DNA from: an uncultured Planctomycetota bacterium
Lineage (GTDB): Bacteria; Planctomycetota; Phycisphaerae; UBA1845; Fen-1342
NCBI GenBank assembly: GCA_900696525.1
Contig: CAADGL010000007.1
Span: 62,001 to 126,000 of the forward strand
Reading direction: 5' to 3'
Length of the DNA: 64,000 nt
The translations under genes were made by a program, and so were the position numbers. Positions 17,146-24,205 of this stretch are shown one piece after another. Numbering within the stretch: position 1 is the stretch's first letter; each line of letters opens with the position of its first letter. The notes below the pieces were generated by a model. It was not told the DNA's origin. It worked only from the letters and a program-made list of their open reading frames with translations, and ran no database searches.

Positions 17146-17933
17146 ACCCCGTGCGCCTCATCGTCGCCGGATGCTGCGGACGCATGGGCCGCGCCGTCGT
17201 TCGTCTCGCCGCCGGCCTGAGCCACGTGCGCATCGTCTCCGCCCTCACGGAAGAGGGCGATCCGGCCATCGGCCAGGACGCGGGCGCGGCGGCCGGGACG
17301 CGGGTCATCGGCGTCGCGGTCGCATCGACGCCGGCCGCCGGAGACGTGCTGGTCGATTTCACGTCGCCTGCCGGGTGCGCCGCCTGGGCCGATTGGTGCG
17401 CGGCCAGCGGTGTGGCCCTGGTTAGCGGCACGACGGGCCTGTCGCCGGAGCACCAGGCTGCGCTCGATCGCGCCGCGGAGCGCAGCCCGGTGTTGTGGTC
17501 ACCGAACATGAGCATCGGCGTGCACCTGCTGGCACGGCTGGTCGAGGAGGCGACCCGTCGGCTCGATTCGTCGTGGGACATCGAGGTGGTGGAGATTCAT
17601 CACCGTCACAAGGCCGACGCCCCGAGCGGGACGGCGCGGATGCTGCTGGAGCGCATCTGCTCCGCGCGCGGATCGGACCCGGCGGCCGCGGCGACGCACG
17701 GGCGGCATGGCGAGCGGGCCACGCGCGGCCCGGGCGAGATCGGCGTGCACGCGCTGCGGCTTGGAAGCGTCGTCGGCGATCACGAGGTGCACTTCGGCGG
17801 CGCCGACGAAACGCTGACGATCGCCCACCACGCGGCTTCGCGCGACATCTTCGCCGCCGGCGCGCTGCGCGCCGCCCGCTGGATCGCCGGCCGTCCGCCG
17901 GGCCGCTACACGATGCAGGACGTGCTGTCATGA
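17142..17933 (+). CDS. dapB: 4-hydroxy-tetrahydrodipicolinate reductase
   Basis: 263 residues, standard for DapB. It reduces HTPA to tetrahydrodipicolinate in lysine and diaminopimelate synthesis. VRLIVAGCCGRMGRAV near the start is the NAD(P)-binding GxxGxMG loop. DIEVVEIHHRHKADAPSGTA at about residues 146-165 is the family signature with catalytic His and Lys. The start ATG at 17142 overlaps the TPR gene stop. DAP production fits a peptidoglycan-containing cell. No other lysine gene is adjacent, so regulation by the surrounding operon is unusual. Confidence 0.95.
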   Translation: MNPVRLIVAGCCGRMGRAVVRLAAGLSHVRIVSALTEEGDPAIGQDAGAAAGTRVIGVAVASTPAAGDVLVDFTSPAGCAAWADWCAASGVALVSGTTGLSPEHQAALDRAAERSPVLWSPNMSIGVHLLARLVEEATRRLDSSWDIEVVEIHHRHKADAPSGTARMLLERICSARGSDPAAAATHGRHGERATRGPGEIGVHALRLGSVVGDHEVHFGGADETLTIAHHAASRDIFAAGALRAARWIAGRPPGRYTMQDVLS

Positions 17934-17952
17934 GCGCGGGGGGCGGGCGGCG

Positions 17953-18723
17953 ATGTCGGTGACGCTGACGATCCTGGGCTCGGGGACGTCGCACGGCGTG
18001 CCGATGATCGGGTGCGACTGCGGGGTTTGCCGGTCGGACGATCCGCGCGACCGGCGGACGCGGACGAGCGCCGTGTTCAGCTTCGACGGGCGGTCGGTGC
18101 TGGTGGACACGGGGCCGGAGCTGCGTGTGCAGTGCCTGGCGTGCGGCGTGGCGCGGGTGGACGCGGTGCTCTACACGCATCATCACGCGGATCACGTGGT
18201 GGGGCTGGATGACATCCGGCGGTTCAACTGGTTGCAGCGGGGCGCGATCCCGGTGTACGCGAACGAGAAGACGCTCCGGCACATCCGCCAGGCGTTCGCC
18301 TATGCGTTCATCGACGATCCGGACTATCCGAGCGCCAAGCCGCAGCTCGAATGCCACGTGATCGACGGGCCGTTCGAGCTGTTCGGGCGCGAGGTGATCC
18401 CGGTTCCATACATGCACGGCAACCTGCCGGTTCTGGGCTATCGCATCGGGCGCGCCGCCTACTGTCCGGACTGCAATCTGATGCCGGCCGACTCGCGGGC
18501 CTTGCTGCGCGACCTGGAAGTGCTCGTGCTCGATGCCCTGCGCCGCCGCCCGCATCCGACGCACTTCAACCTCGAGCAGGCCGTCGAGGAGGCGCGGCGC
18601 ATCAACGCCCGCCGGACGTATTTCACGCACATCGCCCACGAGCTCAAGCACGCCGAGACCGAGGCGGAACTGCCCGAACGCATGTTCCTCGCGTACGATG
18701 GGCTGGTGTGCACGGCGGATTGA
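17953..18723 (+). CDS. MBL-fold metallo-hydrolase (PhnP-like)
   Basis: 256 residues. The metallo-beta-lactamase signature is YTHHHADHVVGLDD (HxHxDH) near residue 75. MSVTLTILGSGTSHGVPMIG followed by CDCGVC gives the Cys-rich structural zinc site seen in PhnP-type phosphodiesterases, and a late HFNLEQA and YFTHIAHELKH provide further zinc His. PhnP opens cyclic ribose phosphate, but many relatives act on other phosphodiesters; no phn genes are nearby, so substrate remains open. It is 19 bases from dapB and 34 bases before manC. Confidence 0.85.
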   Translation: MSVTLTILGSGTSHGVPMIGCDCGVCRSDDPRDRRTRTSAVFSFDGRSVLVDTGPELRVQCLACGVARVDAVLYTHHHADHVVGLDDIRRFNWLQRGAIPVYANEKTLRHIRQAFAYAFIDDPDYPSAKPQLECHVIDGPFELFGREVIPVPYMHGNLPVLGYRIGRAAYCPDCNLMPADSRALLRDLEVLVLDALRRRPHPTHFNLEQAVEEARRINARRTYFTHIAHELKHAETEAELPERMFLAYDGLVCTAD

Positions 18724-18757
18724 CGCGCGGGGGCGGCCCAGGGGCCGGAGCGACGAT

Positions 18758-19828
18758 ATGCGACACGCGGTGATCATGGCGGGCGGCTCGGGCACGCGAC
18801 TCTGGCCGCTCAGCCGCAAGGCGCGGCCCAAGCAGCTCCTGCGGCTCTTCGACGCCGGCTCGCTGTTGCAGGCGGCGCGGCGGCGGCTCGACGGCGTGTT
18901 CGCGCCGGATCAGATCTGGGTCGTGACGGCCGCGCAGTACCTGGACCTGGTCGCGGCCGAGCTGCCCGACGTGCCGCGGCGGAACCTGATCGGCGAGCCG
19001 ATGGGCCGCAACACCGCCAACGCCATCGGGCTGGCGGCGCACGTGCTGGCGGCGCGCGACCCGGAAGGCACGATGGCGGTCTTCACCGCCGACCACCTCA
19101 TCAGCCCGCATCACGCTTTCGCCGACGCCATCCGCACCGGGCTCGACGCCGCCGAAGCCTACCCGGAAAGCCTGGTGACGTTCGGCATCACGCCGGCGGG
19201 TCCGCACACGGGCTACGGCTACATTCATCGCGGCGAGGCGCTGCGGCCGAAGGTGTACGCGGTGCGCGCGTTCAAGGAGAAGCCGCAGAAGCAACTGGCG
19301 GAGACCTACCTGGCCTCGGGCGAGTACTTCTGGAACAGCGGGATGTTCTGCTGGAAGCTCGCCACGATCCTGGCGGAGCTGGAGCGGAACCTGCCGCAGA
19401 ACGCGGCGATCCTGCGCTCGCTGGCCGCCGACTGGGGCCAGCGCGCCGCCGCGCCCGAGACGGCCGGCGCCTTCGAGAAGCTGGAAGCGACAAGCATCGA
19501 CTTCGGCGTGATGGAGAAGGCTCGCTCGGTGCTGGTCGTGGAGATGAATTGCAGTTGGCAGGACCTGGGCTCGTGGAGCGCCATCGGCGCCGCCGGAAAG
19601 CCCGACGAGGCCGGGAACGTCGTGATGGCGCCCCTGGCGCTGGTTGCGGCCGGCGGCGAGAACATCGTAATCAGCGAGCGCGAGCACCTGATCGTGGCCC
19701 TGGGCGTCAGTAACGTCGTCGTCGTCCACAGCGAGGACGTCACGCTGGTGTGCAGCCGCGAGCACGAACAGCAGGTGCGCGAGCTGGCGCGGCTGTGCGT
19801 TCACCGCTTCGGCGAGCGCTACGAATAG
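18758..19828 (+). CDS. manC: Mannose-1-phosphate guanylyltransferase
   Basis: 356 residues, matching the catalytic domain without the C-terminal isomerase domain of bifunctional ManC/AlgA. It makes GDP-mannose from GTP and mannose-1-phosphate for glycan synthesis. MAGGSGTRLWPLSRKARPKQ is the nucleotidyltransferase signature, FTADHLI the substrate loop, and FKEKP with YFWNSGMF the sugar-binding part. ATG 18758 follows GGAG and aligns with the family start; the frame remains open upstream through the hydrolase gene. GDP-mannose fits the surface-glycan genes elsewhere in the window. Confidence 0.93.
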   Translation: MRHAVIMAGGSGTRLWPLSRKARPKQLLRLFDAGSLLQAARRRLDGVFAPDQIWVVTAAQYLDLVAAELPDVPRRNLIGEPMGRNTANAIGLAAHVLAARDPEGTMAVFTADHLISPHHAFADAIRTGLDAAEAYPESLVTFGITPAGPHTGYGYIHRGEALRPKVYAVRAFKEKPQKQLAETYLASGEYFWNSGMFCWKLATILAELERNLPQNAAILRSLAADWGQRAAAPETAGAFEKLEATSIDFGVMEKARSVLVVEMNCSWQDLGSWSAIGAAGKPDEAGNVVMAPLALVAAGGENIVISEREHLIVALGVSNVVVVHSEDVTLVCSREHEQQVRELARLCVHRFGERYE

Positions 19829-19837
19829 CACCGCCCT

Positions 19838-19866
19838 TTGACAGCGGCCGCCGCGCGCCTTAGTCT
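19838..19866 (+). promoter_or_regulatory. Strong promoter for the SH3-domain gene
   Basis: TTGACA (perfect -35, 19838-19843), 17 bases, TAGTCT (19861-19866). Predicted start near 19873; the leader of about 24 bases contains the GGAGGA ribosome-binding site of the ATG at 19897. This separates the gene from the manC run. Confidence 0.6.
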
Positions 19867-19896
19867 CGGTTTCGACCGTTCACGGAGGATCACGTC

Positions 19897-21180
19897 ATGT
19901 CGCCGGCCAGTCGAAACAGGTCAACCTCGTGGTTCGTTGTTCCGCTCGCTCTGGCCGTGGCGCAGGCCAGCGCCTCGGCGCAGGTGCAGGCGCCGGAGCG
20001 CCCGCGCGCGGAGGGCGTCCCGCCCGCCTCGCAGCCCGCGTCCGAAGGCTATTGGCTGCGCGTCACGGGTGACGCCGTCAACCTGCGCTCGCGCCCCGAC
20101 GTCAACAGCCTCGCGGTCGCGCGGCTCGATCGCGATTCGTACCTGCGCGGCGTCGGAATCGACGGAACCTGGCACCGCGTGGAGCCGCCGGCCGGAGTGT
20201 TCTCGCTCGTTTCGGCGGAATACGTCGAGAGGCAGACGACGACGCGCGGCGTGGTGTCGCTCGACAGCGGCACGCTGCGCGTGCGTGTGGGCAGCCGCGT
20301 GTCGGCGCGAGATCCGCTCTCCGCCGACGTCCAGACGCTGCTGGAGCGCGGCGCGGTCGTGGAGATCATCGGCGAGCAGGACGGCTGGCTGAAAATCGCG
20401 CCGCCGCCCGGCGTTTACGTGTACATCGCCTCCGACTACGTCGAGCGCGTGCCGGATGACGTCGTCGGCATGCTCCAGGGCGCGGCGCCGCGCGTGCGCT
20501 ACAGCGAGTCGGGCGGCGCGGCGGAGCCGGCGGTGCGCACCGAAAGCGGCGACGCGCCGAGCACGCAGCCGGCCGCTGCCGTCGACATGAGCGGCCCGCA
20601 TGGGCAGAAGCTCGCGGCGCTTGAGCCGCGCATCCGGGCCGAGGCCGCCAAGCCGGTGCTCGAGGCCGACTGGGCGGCGCTGCTGAGCGAGCTGACCCCG
20701 CTGGCCGAGCAGCGCAGTGAGCCGCGCGTCGCCGAACGCGCCGCCGGCTGGGTGGCGCAGATTCAGCAGCGCGCCCAGCAGCAGGCGGCGCTACGCCGCG
20801 CGAGAGAGATGGCGGCGGACCGGGCCAACGAGCGGCAGCGCATGCGGGAGGAGATCGAGCGTCAGCGGCGGCAGCGCGCGGAGGAGGGGCGTCCGTTCGA
20901 CGCCGCCGGCCAGCTCGTGCCGAGTTTCGCCGTCGAGACGGGCAAGTACGGCCTGCGCTACAAGCTTCAGAACCCGCTCAACGGACAGGTTGCCGCCTAC
21001 GTCGAGTTCCCGCCCGAGGCCGAGATCGACGTCAGCGCCGCCGTCGGGCGCTACGTCGGCGTGTGGGGCACGCGCTATCGCGATCAGCGCGCCGGCGTCG
21101 AGATCATCCGCGTGAGCGACATCACCGTTCTGGGCCAGGACGCCCGGCCCGCGCCGCCGGCGCCGGCGCCACGGCCCTGA
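19897..21180 (+). CDS. Exported SH3-domain protein with coiled coil
   Basis: 427 residues; ATG 19897 follows GGAGGA. A signal peptide (residues 1-29, ending ASASAQ) precedes two bacterial SH3-like modules: YWLRVTGDAVNLRSRPD at about 49-65 and GTLRVRVGSRVSARDPLSAD around residue 128. Such modules bind peptidoglycan or proteins. A charged Arg/Glu/Gln-rich coiled coil (about 285-330, RQRMREEIERQRRQRAEE) comes next, then a C-terminal beta domain with YVGVWGTRYRDQ, which may be a third SH3-type fold. Probably a periplasmic cell-wall or envelope-associated scaffold. Served by its own promoter. Confidence 0.78.
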   Translation: MSPASRNRSTSWFVVPLALAVAQASASAQVQAPERPRAEGVPPASQPASEGYWLRVTGDAVNLRSRPDVNSLAVARLDRDSYLRGVGIDGTWHRVEPPAGVFSLVSAEYVERQTTTRGVVSLDSGTLRVRVGSRVSARDPLSADVQTLLERGAVVEIIGEQDGWLKIAPPPGVYVYIASDYVERVPDDVVGMLQGAAPRVRYSESGGAAEPAVRTESGDAPSTQPAAAVDMSGPHGQKLAALEPRIRAEAAKPVLEADWAALLSELTPLAEQRSEPRVAERAAGWVAQIQQRAQQQAALRRAREMAADRANERQRMREEIERQRRQRAEEGRPFDAAGQLVPSFAVETGKYGLRYKLQNPLNGQVAAYVEFPPEAEIDVSAAVGRYVGVWGTRYRDQRAGVEIIRVSDITVLGQDARPAPPAPAPRP

Positions 21181-21199
21181 CCGGCGGCATCGCGGCCCG

Positions 21200-21228
21200 T
21201 TGATGAGCCTGAGCCGAGCCGGTACAGT
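21200..21228 (+). promoter_or_regulatory. Likely promoter for the small lipoprotein gene
   Basis: TTGATG (21200-21205), 17 bases, TACAGT (21223-21228). Transcription would begin near 21235, giving a leader of about 54 bases to the ATG at 21289. Confidence 0.4.
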
Positions 21229-21288
21229 TTCGACTCGGACCGAGGGGCTGTCATTATCCGAGGGAACCGAAACGAAAGGGCGACGCCG

Positions 21289-21468
21289 ATGTTCAAGTGG
21301 TGCAGCGGTTGGCGGCTGGTGCGCGTGCTCGTTCCTGGAGGTGTCGCCGTGCAGCTCTCGGGATGCCTCAGCGACCAGCAGATTACCTCGATCATCACCT
21401 CAGTCGTCACGACCGGCCTGAGCACGTTGCTCAACCAGTTCCTGGTCTCCGCCGCCGGTGGAGCCTGA
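21289..21468 (+). CDS. Small lipoprotein, 59 residues
   Basis: A short gene with AAAGGG nine bases before its ATG. The signal is arginine-bearing and ends in the clean lipobox LSGC, giving Cys26 as the acylation site. The mature part is only about 34 residues (DQQITSIITSVVTTGLSTLL and a short tail), amphipathic with many Thr/Ser and Ile/Val. Similar tiny lipoproteins with ITSVVTT-like text occur widely in planctomycetes, as far as I recall. It lies 46 bases ahead of a second lipoprotein gene and they may be co-transcribed. Function unknown. Confidence 0.75.
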   Translation: MFKWCSGWRLVRVLVPGGVAVQLSGCLSDQQITSIITSVVTTGLSTLLNQFLVSAAGGA

Positions 21469-21514
21469 CGCTCCGCGGCTGCGGTCGTCTGGCGCAGGTC
21501 TAGGAGGCAACCGC

Positions 21515-22555
21515 TTGGATCACATCCGGGCGCGAACGCGCGCCGTGCTCGCCCTGGCGAGCGCCGCCGGCGCGCTGGTTGGCTGCGGCGGCCGCGAGAC
21601 GCTGATCACGCGCCACCCGGGGTGGAACTACGAAAGCTATCCGCGGCTGCTGGTCGTGGCCGGGGCGGCGGACCACCCGGCGCTCCAGCCGGCGGCGCAG
21701 GTGCTGGCCAGCGACTTCGAGAGCCGGCTGGCGCGCAGCGGCGTGTTCGCGGTGCTCAGCGGCGACCAGCGGGCCCTGGCCGTCAAGGAACAGGACTTCT
21801 CGCGCCTGGCCGACGTGGCCGACCCGAGCACGATTATCCCCGCCGGACGGATCAGGGCGGCGCAGGCGATCGTCGTGGCGAAGATCACGACATTCGAGCC
21901 GTTGCAGGAGCAGGTACCCATCCAGATTCCGCAGTACGCCGTCAATCAGCAGGGCCAGATGTATCTGGCCGGATACAACACGATCTGGATCTTCCGGCAC
22001 GGGGCGGCGCTGCGCGGCCGCGTGCGGGTCATCGACACCGCCACCTGTACGGTCGTGTTCGACTGGTCCACGCCGCAGCCCGTCGTCGTGCAGACCGAGC
22101 AGTACAACTCGCCGCCGCCGCGTTCCCCGCTGGCACTGGCGTCCGACGCGGCCGCGGAGCTGGCGCTGCATCTTTACGCCAGCGTGGCGCCGGTGACGGT
22201 GCGCGTGCGGCTCCACGACGACATGCTGATCGTGGCCCGCAGCTACTACGACGGCGAGTACGAGGGCGTCAACGCCATTTCCGGCAACGGCAGCTTCCTG
22301 GTCGCCGTGCGCCGGCTGCCCGACGCCTGTGATCGCAACCCGTTCCTCGTGGCCATCGACGCCGAGGGCGGGCGCGAGCACCTGTTCGCCCAGGAGTTCG
22401 TCTGGTCCGCCGCCAACGGCGCCTCGGCCCGCGGCGAGCAGATCGAAGTGCCCGCCGCCGTGCTGCAACGCGCCGGCGTCAACCGGTTCGTCGCCAAGCT
22501 CTACAGCCGCGGCGACGAGAAACCCATTCTGACGCGCGGCTTCACATATCGCTGA
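21515..22555 (+). CDS. Outer-membrane-type lipoprotein, unknown function
   Basis: 346 residues. TTG 21515 is chosen because a perfect AGGAGG (21502-21507) stands seven bases upstream, and because it puts the lipobox LVGC at residues 21-24 behind a normal signal peptide. Earlier in-frame starts would overlap the small lipoprotein gene. The mature part has a fold like lipoproteins that report outer-membrane assembly (YPRLLVVAGAADHPALQPAA, DFESRLARSGVFAVLS, then IVVAKITTFEPLQEQ), resembling LpoB/PBP-like or CsgG-related nucleotide-binding shapes, but without a clear match. The next gene, xylB, starts seven bases later. Confidence 0.75.
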   Translation: MDHIRARTRAVLALASAAGALVGCGGRETLITRHPGWNYESYPRLLVVAGAADHPALQPAAQVLASDFESRLARSGVFAVLSGDQRALAVKEQDFSRLADVADPSTIIPAGRIRAAQAIVVAKITTFEPLQEQVPIQIPQYAVNQQGQMYLAGYNTIWIFRHGAALRGRVRVIDTATCTVVFDWSTPQPVVVQTEQYNSPPPRSPLALASDAAAELALHLYASVAPVTVRVRLHDDMLIVARSYYDGEYEGVNAISGNGSFLVAVRRLPDACDRNPFLVAIDAEGGREHLFAQEFVWSAANGASARGEQIEVPAAVLQRAGVNRFVAKLYSRGDEKPILTRGFTYR

Positions 22556-22562
22556 GGCGCCC

Positions 22563-24095
22563 GTGGCCAGGTCTGACCTCCTGCTCGGGATCGACGTCGG
22601 CACCACGGGCTGCAAGGCGCTGCTGATCGACGCCGAAGACGGCGGCCCCGTCGCCGACGCGACGCGCGAGCACCCGCTCGACACGCCGCGGCCGATGTGG
22701 GCCGAGCAGGACCCCGAGCGCTGGTGGGACGGCGCCTGCGCGGTCGTCCGCGAAGTGCTGGCGCGGGCCGGCGCCGAGCCGCGTGGCGTCGCCGCCGTCG
22801 GCCTGACCGGCCAGATGCACGGACTCGTGCTGCTGGACGGCGCCGGCGCCGCGTTGCGGCCCGCGATACTCTGGAACGACCAGCGCACCGCCGCCCAGTG
22901 CGCTGAGATCACGCGCCGCGTCGGCGAGGCGCGCGTTCTCGAACTCACCGGCAACCCGGTCCTCACCGGCTTCACGGCGCCGAAGATCGCCTGGGTCCGC
23001 CAGCACGAGCCCGCGATCTACCAGCGCGCCGCGCACGTCCTGCTGCCGAAGGACTTCGTGCGCTACCGGCTGACCGGGCAGCTCGCCGCCGACGTCTCCG
23101 ACGCCTCGGGCACGTCGCTCTTCGACGTCGGCCGCCGCCGCTGGTCGGAGGACATGCTCGCCGCGCTCGACCTGCCGCGCGCCTGGCTGCCCGACGTCTT
23201 CGAGTCCGCCGAGATCGCCGGCCGCATCACCGGGCCGGCCGCGGAGCGCTGCGGCCTCCTGCCGGGCACGCCGGTCGTCGCCGGCGCGGGTGACCAGGCG
23301 GCGCAGGCGATCGGCGGCGGCATCCTGCGCGAGGGCGACGTGGCCGTCACACTCGGCACGTCCGGCGTCGTGTTCGCCGCCTGCGATTCATACCGGGTCG
23401 AGCCGCGCGGCCGGCTGCACGCGTTCTGCCATGCCGCGCCGGGGGCGTGGCACCTGATGGGCGTGATGCTGTCGGCGGGCGGGAGCCTGCGCTGGTTCCG
23501 CGATGCGCTGGGCGCGGAGGAGCGGGCGCGGGCCGCGGCCCTGCAGCGCGACGTGTACGACGTGCTGCTGGCGCCGGTGGTCGACGTGCCCGCCGGTTGC
23601 GAAGGACTGCTTTTTCTGCCTTATCTCACCGGCGAGCGCACGCCTCACGCGGACCCCGCGGCGCGCGGCGTTTTCTTCGGCCTGACGTTGCGGCACGGCA
23701 AGGGCCACCTGGCCCGCGCCGTGCTGGAAGGCGTGGCGTACGGGCTGCGCGACGGGCTGGAGCTCACGCGCGGCCTGGGGATCGACGCGCGGCAGATCCA
23801 CCTTTCCGGCGGGGGCGCGGCCAGTCCGCTCTGGCGGCAGATCCTCGCGGACGTGTTCGACCGGCCGCTGGCGCTGCTCGAGATCAACCAGGGGGCTGCA
23901 TACGGGGCGGCACTGCTCGCGGGCGTCGGCGCCGGCGCGTTCCGCGACGCGGCGGACGCAGCGGAGCGCTGCGTGCGCATCTCGCAGGTCGTCTCGCCAG
24001 GGGCCAACGTCGCGGAGTATCAGCGCGGCTACGAGCGTTTCGCGGCGTTGTATCCGGCACTGGCCCCGCACTTCGCGCGCATCGAGACCACGTAG
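22563..24095 (+). CDS. xylB: Xylulokinase
   Basis: 510 residues, normal for FGGY kinases. It phosphorylates D-xylulose for the pentose phosphate pathway. LLLGIDVGTTGCKALLID is the phosphate-binding start, VGLTGQMHGLVLLD the xylulokinase signature, and ILWNDQRTAAQC and GAGDQAAQAIGGGIL follow, with VALTLGTSG-like VAVTLGTSGVVFA and the closing LSGGGAASPLWRQILADV (ATP site). The GTG start at 22563 has GAGG upstream. No xylose isomerase is adjacent. Only seven bases separate it from the lipoprotein gene. Confidence 0.93.
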   Translation: MARSDLLLGIDVGTTGCKALLIDAEDGGPVADATREHPLDTPRPMWAEQDPERWWDGACAVVREVLARAGAEPRGVAAVGLTGQMHGLVLLDGAGAALRPAILWNDQRTAAQCAEITRRVGEARVLELTGNPVLTGFTAPKIAWVRQHEPAIYQRAAHVLLPKDFVRYRLTGQLAADVSDASGTSLFDVGRRRWSEDMLAALDLPRAWLPDVFESAEIAGRITGPAAERCGLLPGTPVVAGAGDQAAQAIGGGILREGDVAVTLGTSGVVFAACDSYRVEPRGRLHAFCHAAPGAWHLMGVMLSAGGSLRWFRDALGAEERARAAALQRDVYDVLLAPVVDVPAGCEGLLFLPYLTGERTPHADPAARGVFFGLTLRHGKGHLARAVLEGVAYGLRDGLELTRGLGIDARQIHLSGGGAASPLWRQILADVFDRPLALLEINQGAAYGAALLAGVGAGAFRDAADAAERCVRISQVVSPGANVAEYQRGYERFAALYPALAPHFARIETT

Positions 24096-24110
24096 CCCCG
24101 CGCGGCGAGG

Positions 24111-24192
24111 CGCGGCTCGTATGGGGTCACTCCACTCGCTCGCGCCCGCGGCTCGTATGGGATCACTCCACTCGTTCGCGCTCGCGGCTCGT
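24111..24192 (+). repeat. 36-bp tandem repeat, two units and a partial third
   Basis: CGCGGCTCGT begins units at 24111, 24147 and 24183, a period of 36 bases; the body reads ATGGGATCACTCCACTCGTT with small changes. It lies in the 110-base gap between convergent xylB and the 24206 gene. The unit end, ACGAGCCGCG when read on the other strand, resembles CCGAGCCGCG of the dispersed repeat family. No spacers, so not a CRISPR. Confidence 0.8.
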
Positions 24193-24205
24193 TTTGCACG
24201 ATGCG

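Noticed and set aside
24111..24192. Possible CRISPR array
   Set aside because: The 36-base units are directly contiguous with no unique spacers.
24100..24205. Minus-strand frame with repeated SEWSDPIRAA
   Set aside because: It is produced by the 36-bp tandem repeat, not a protein.
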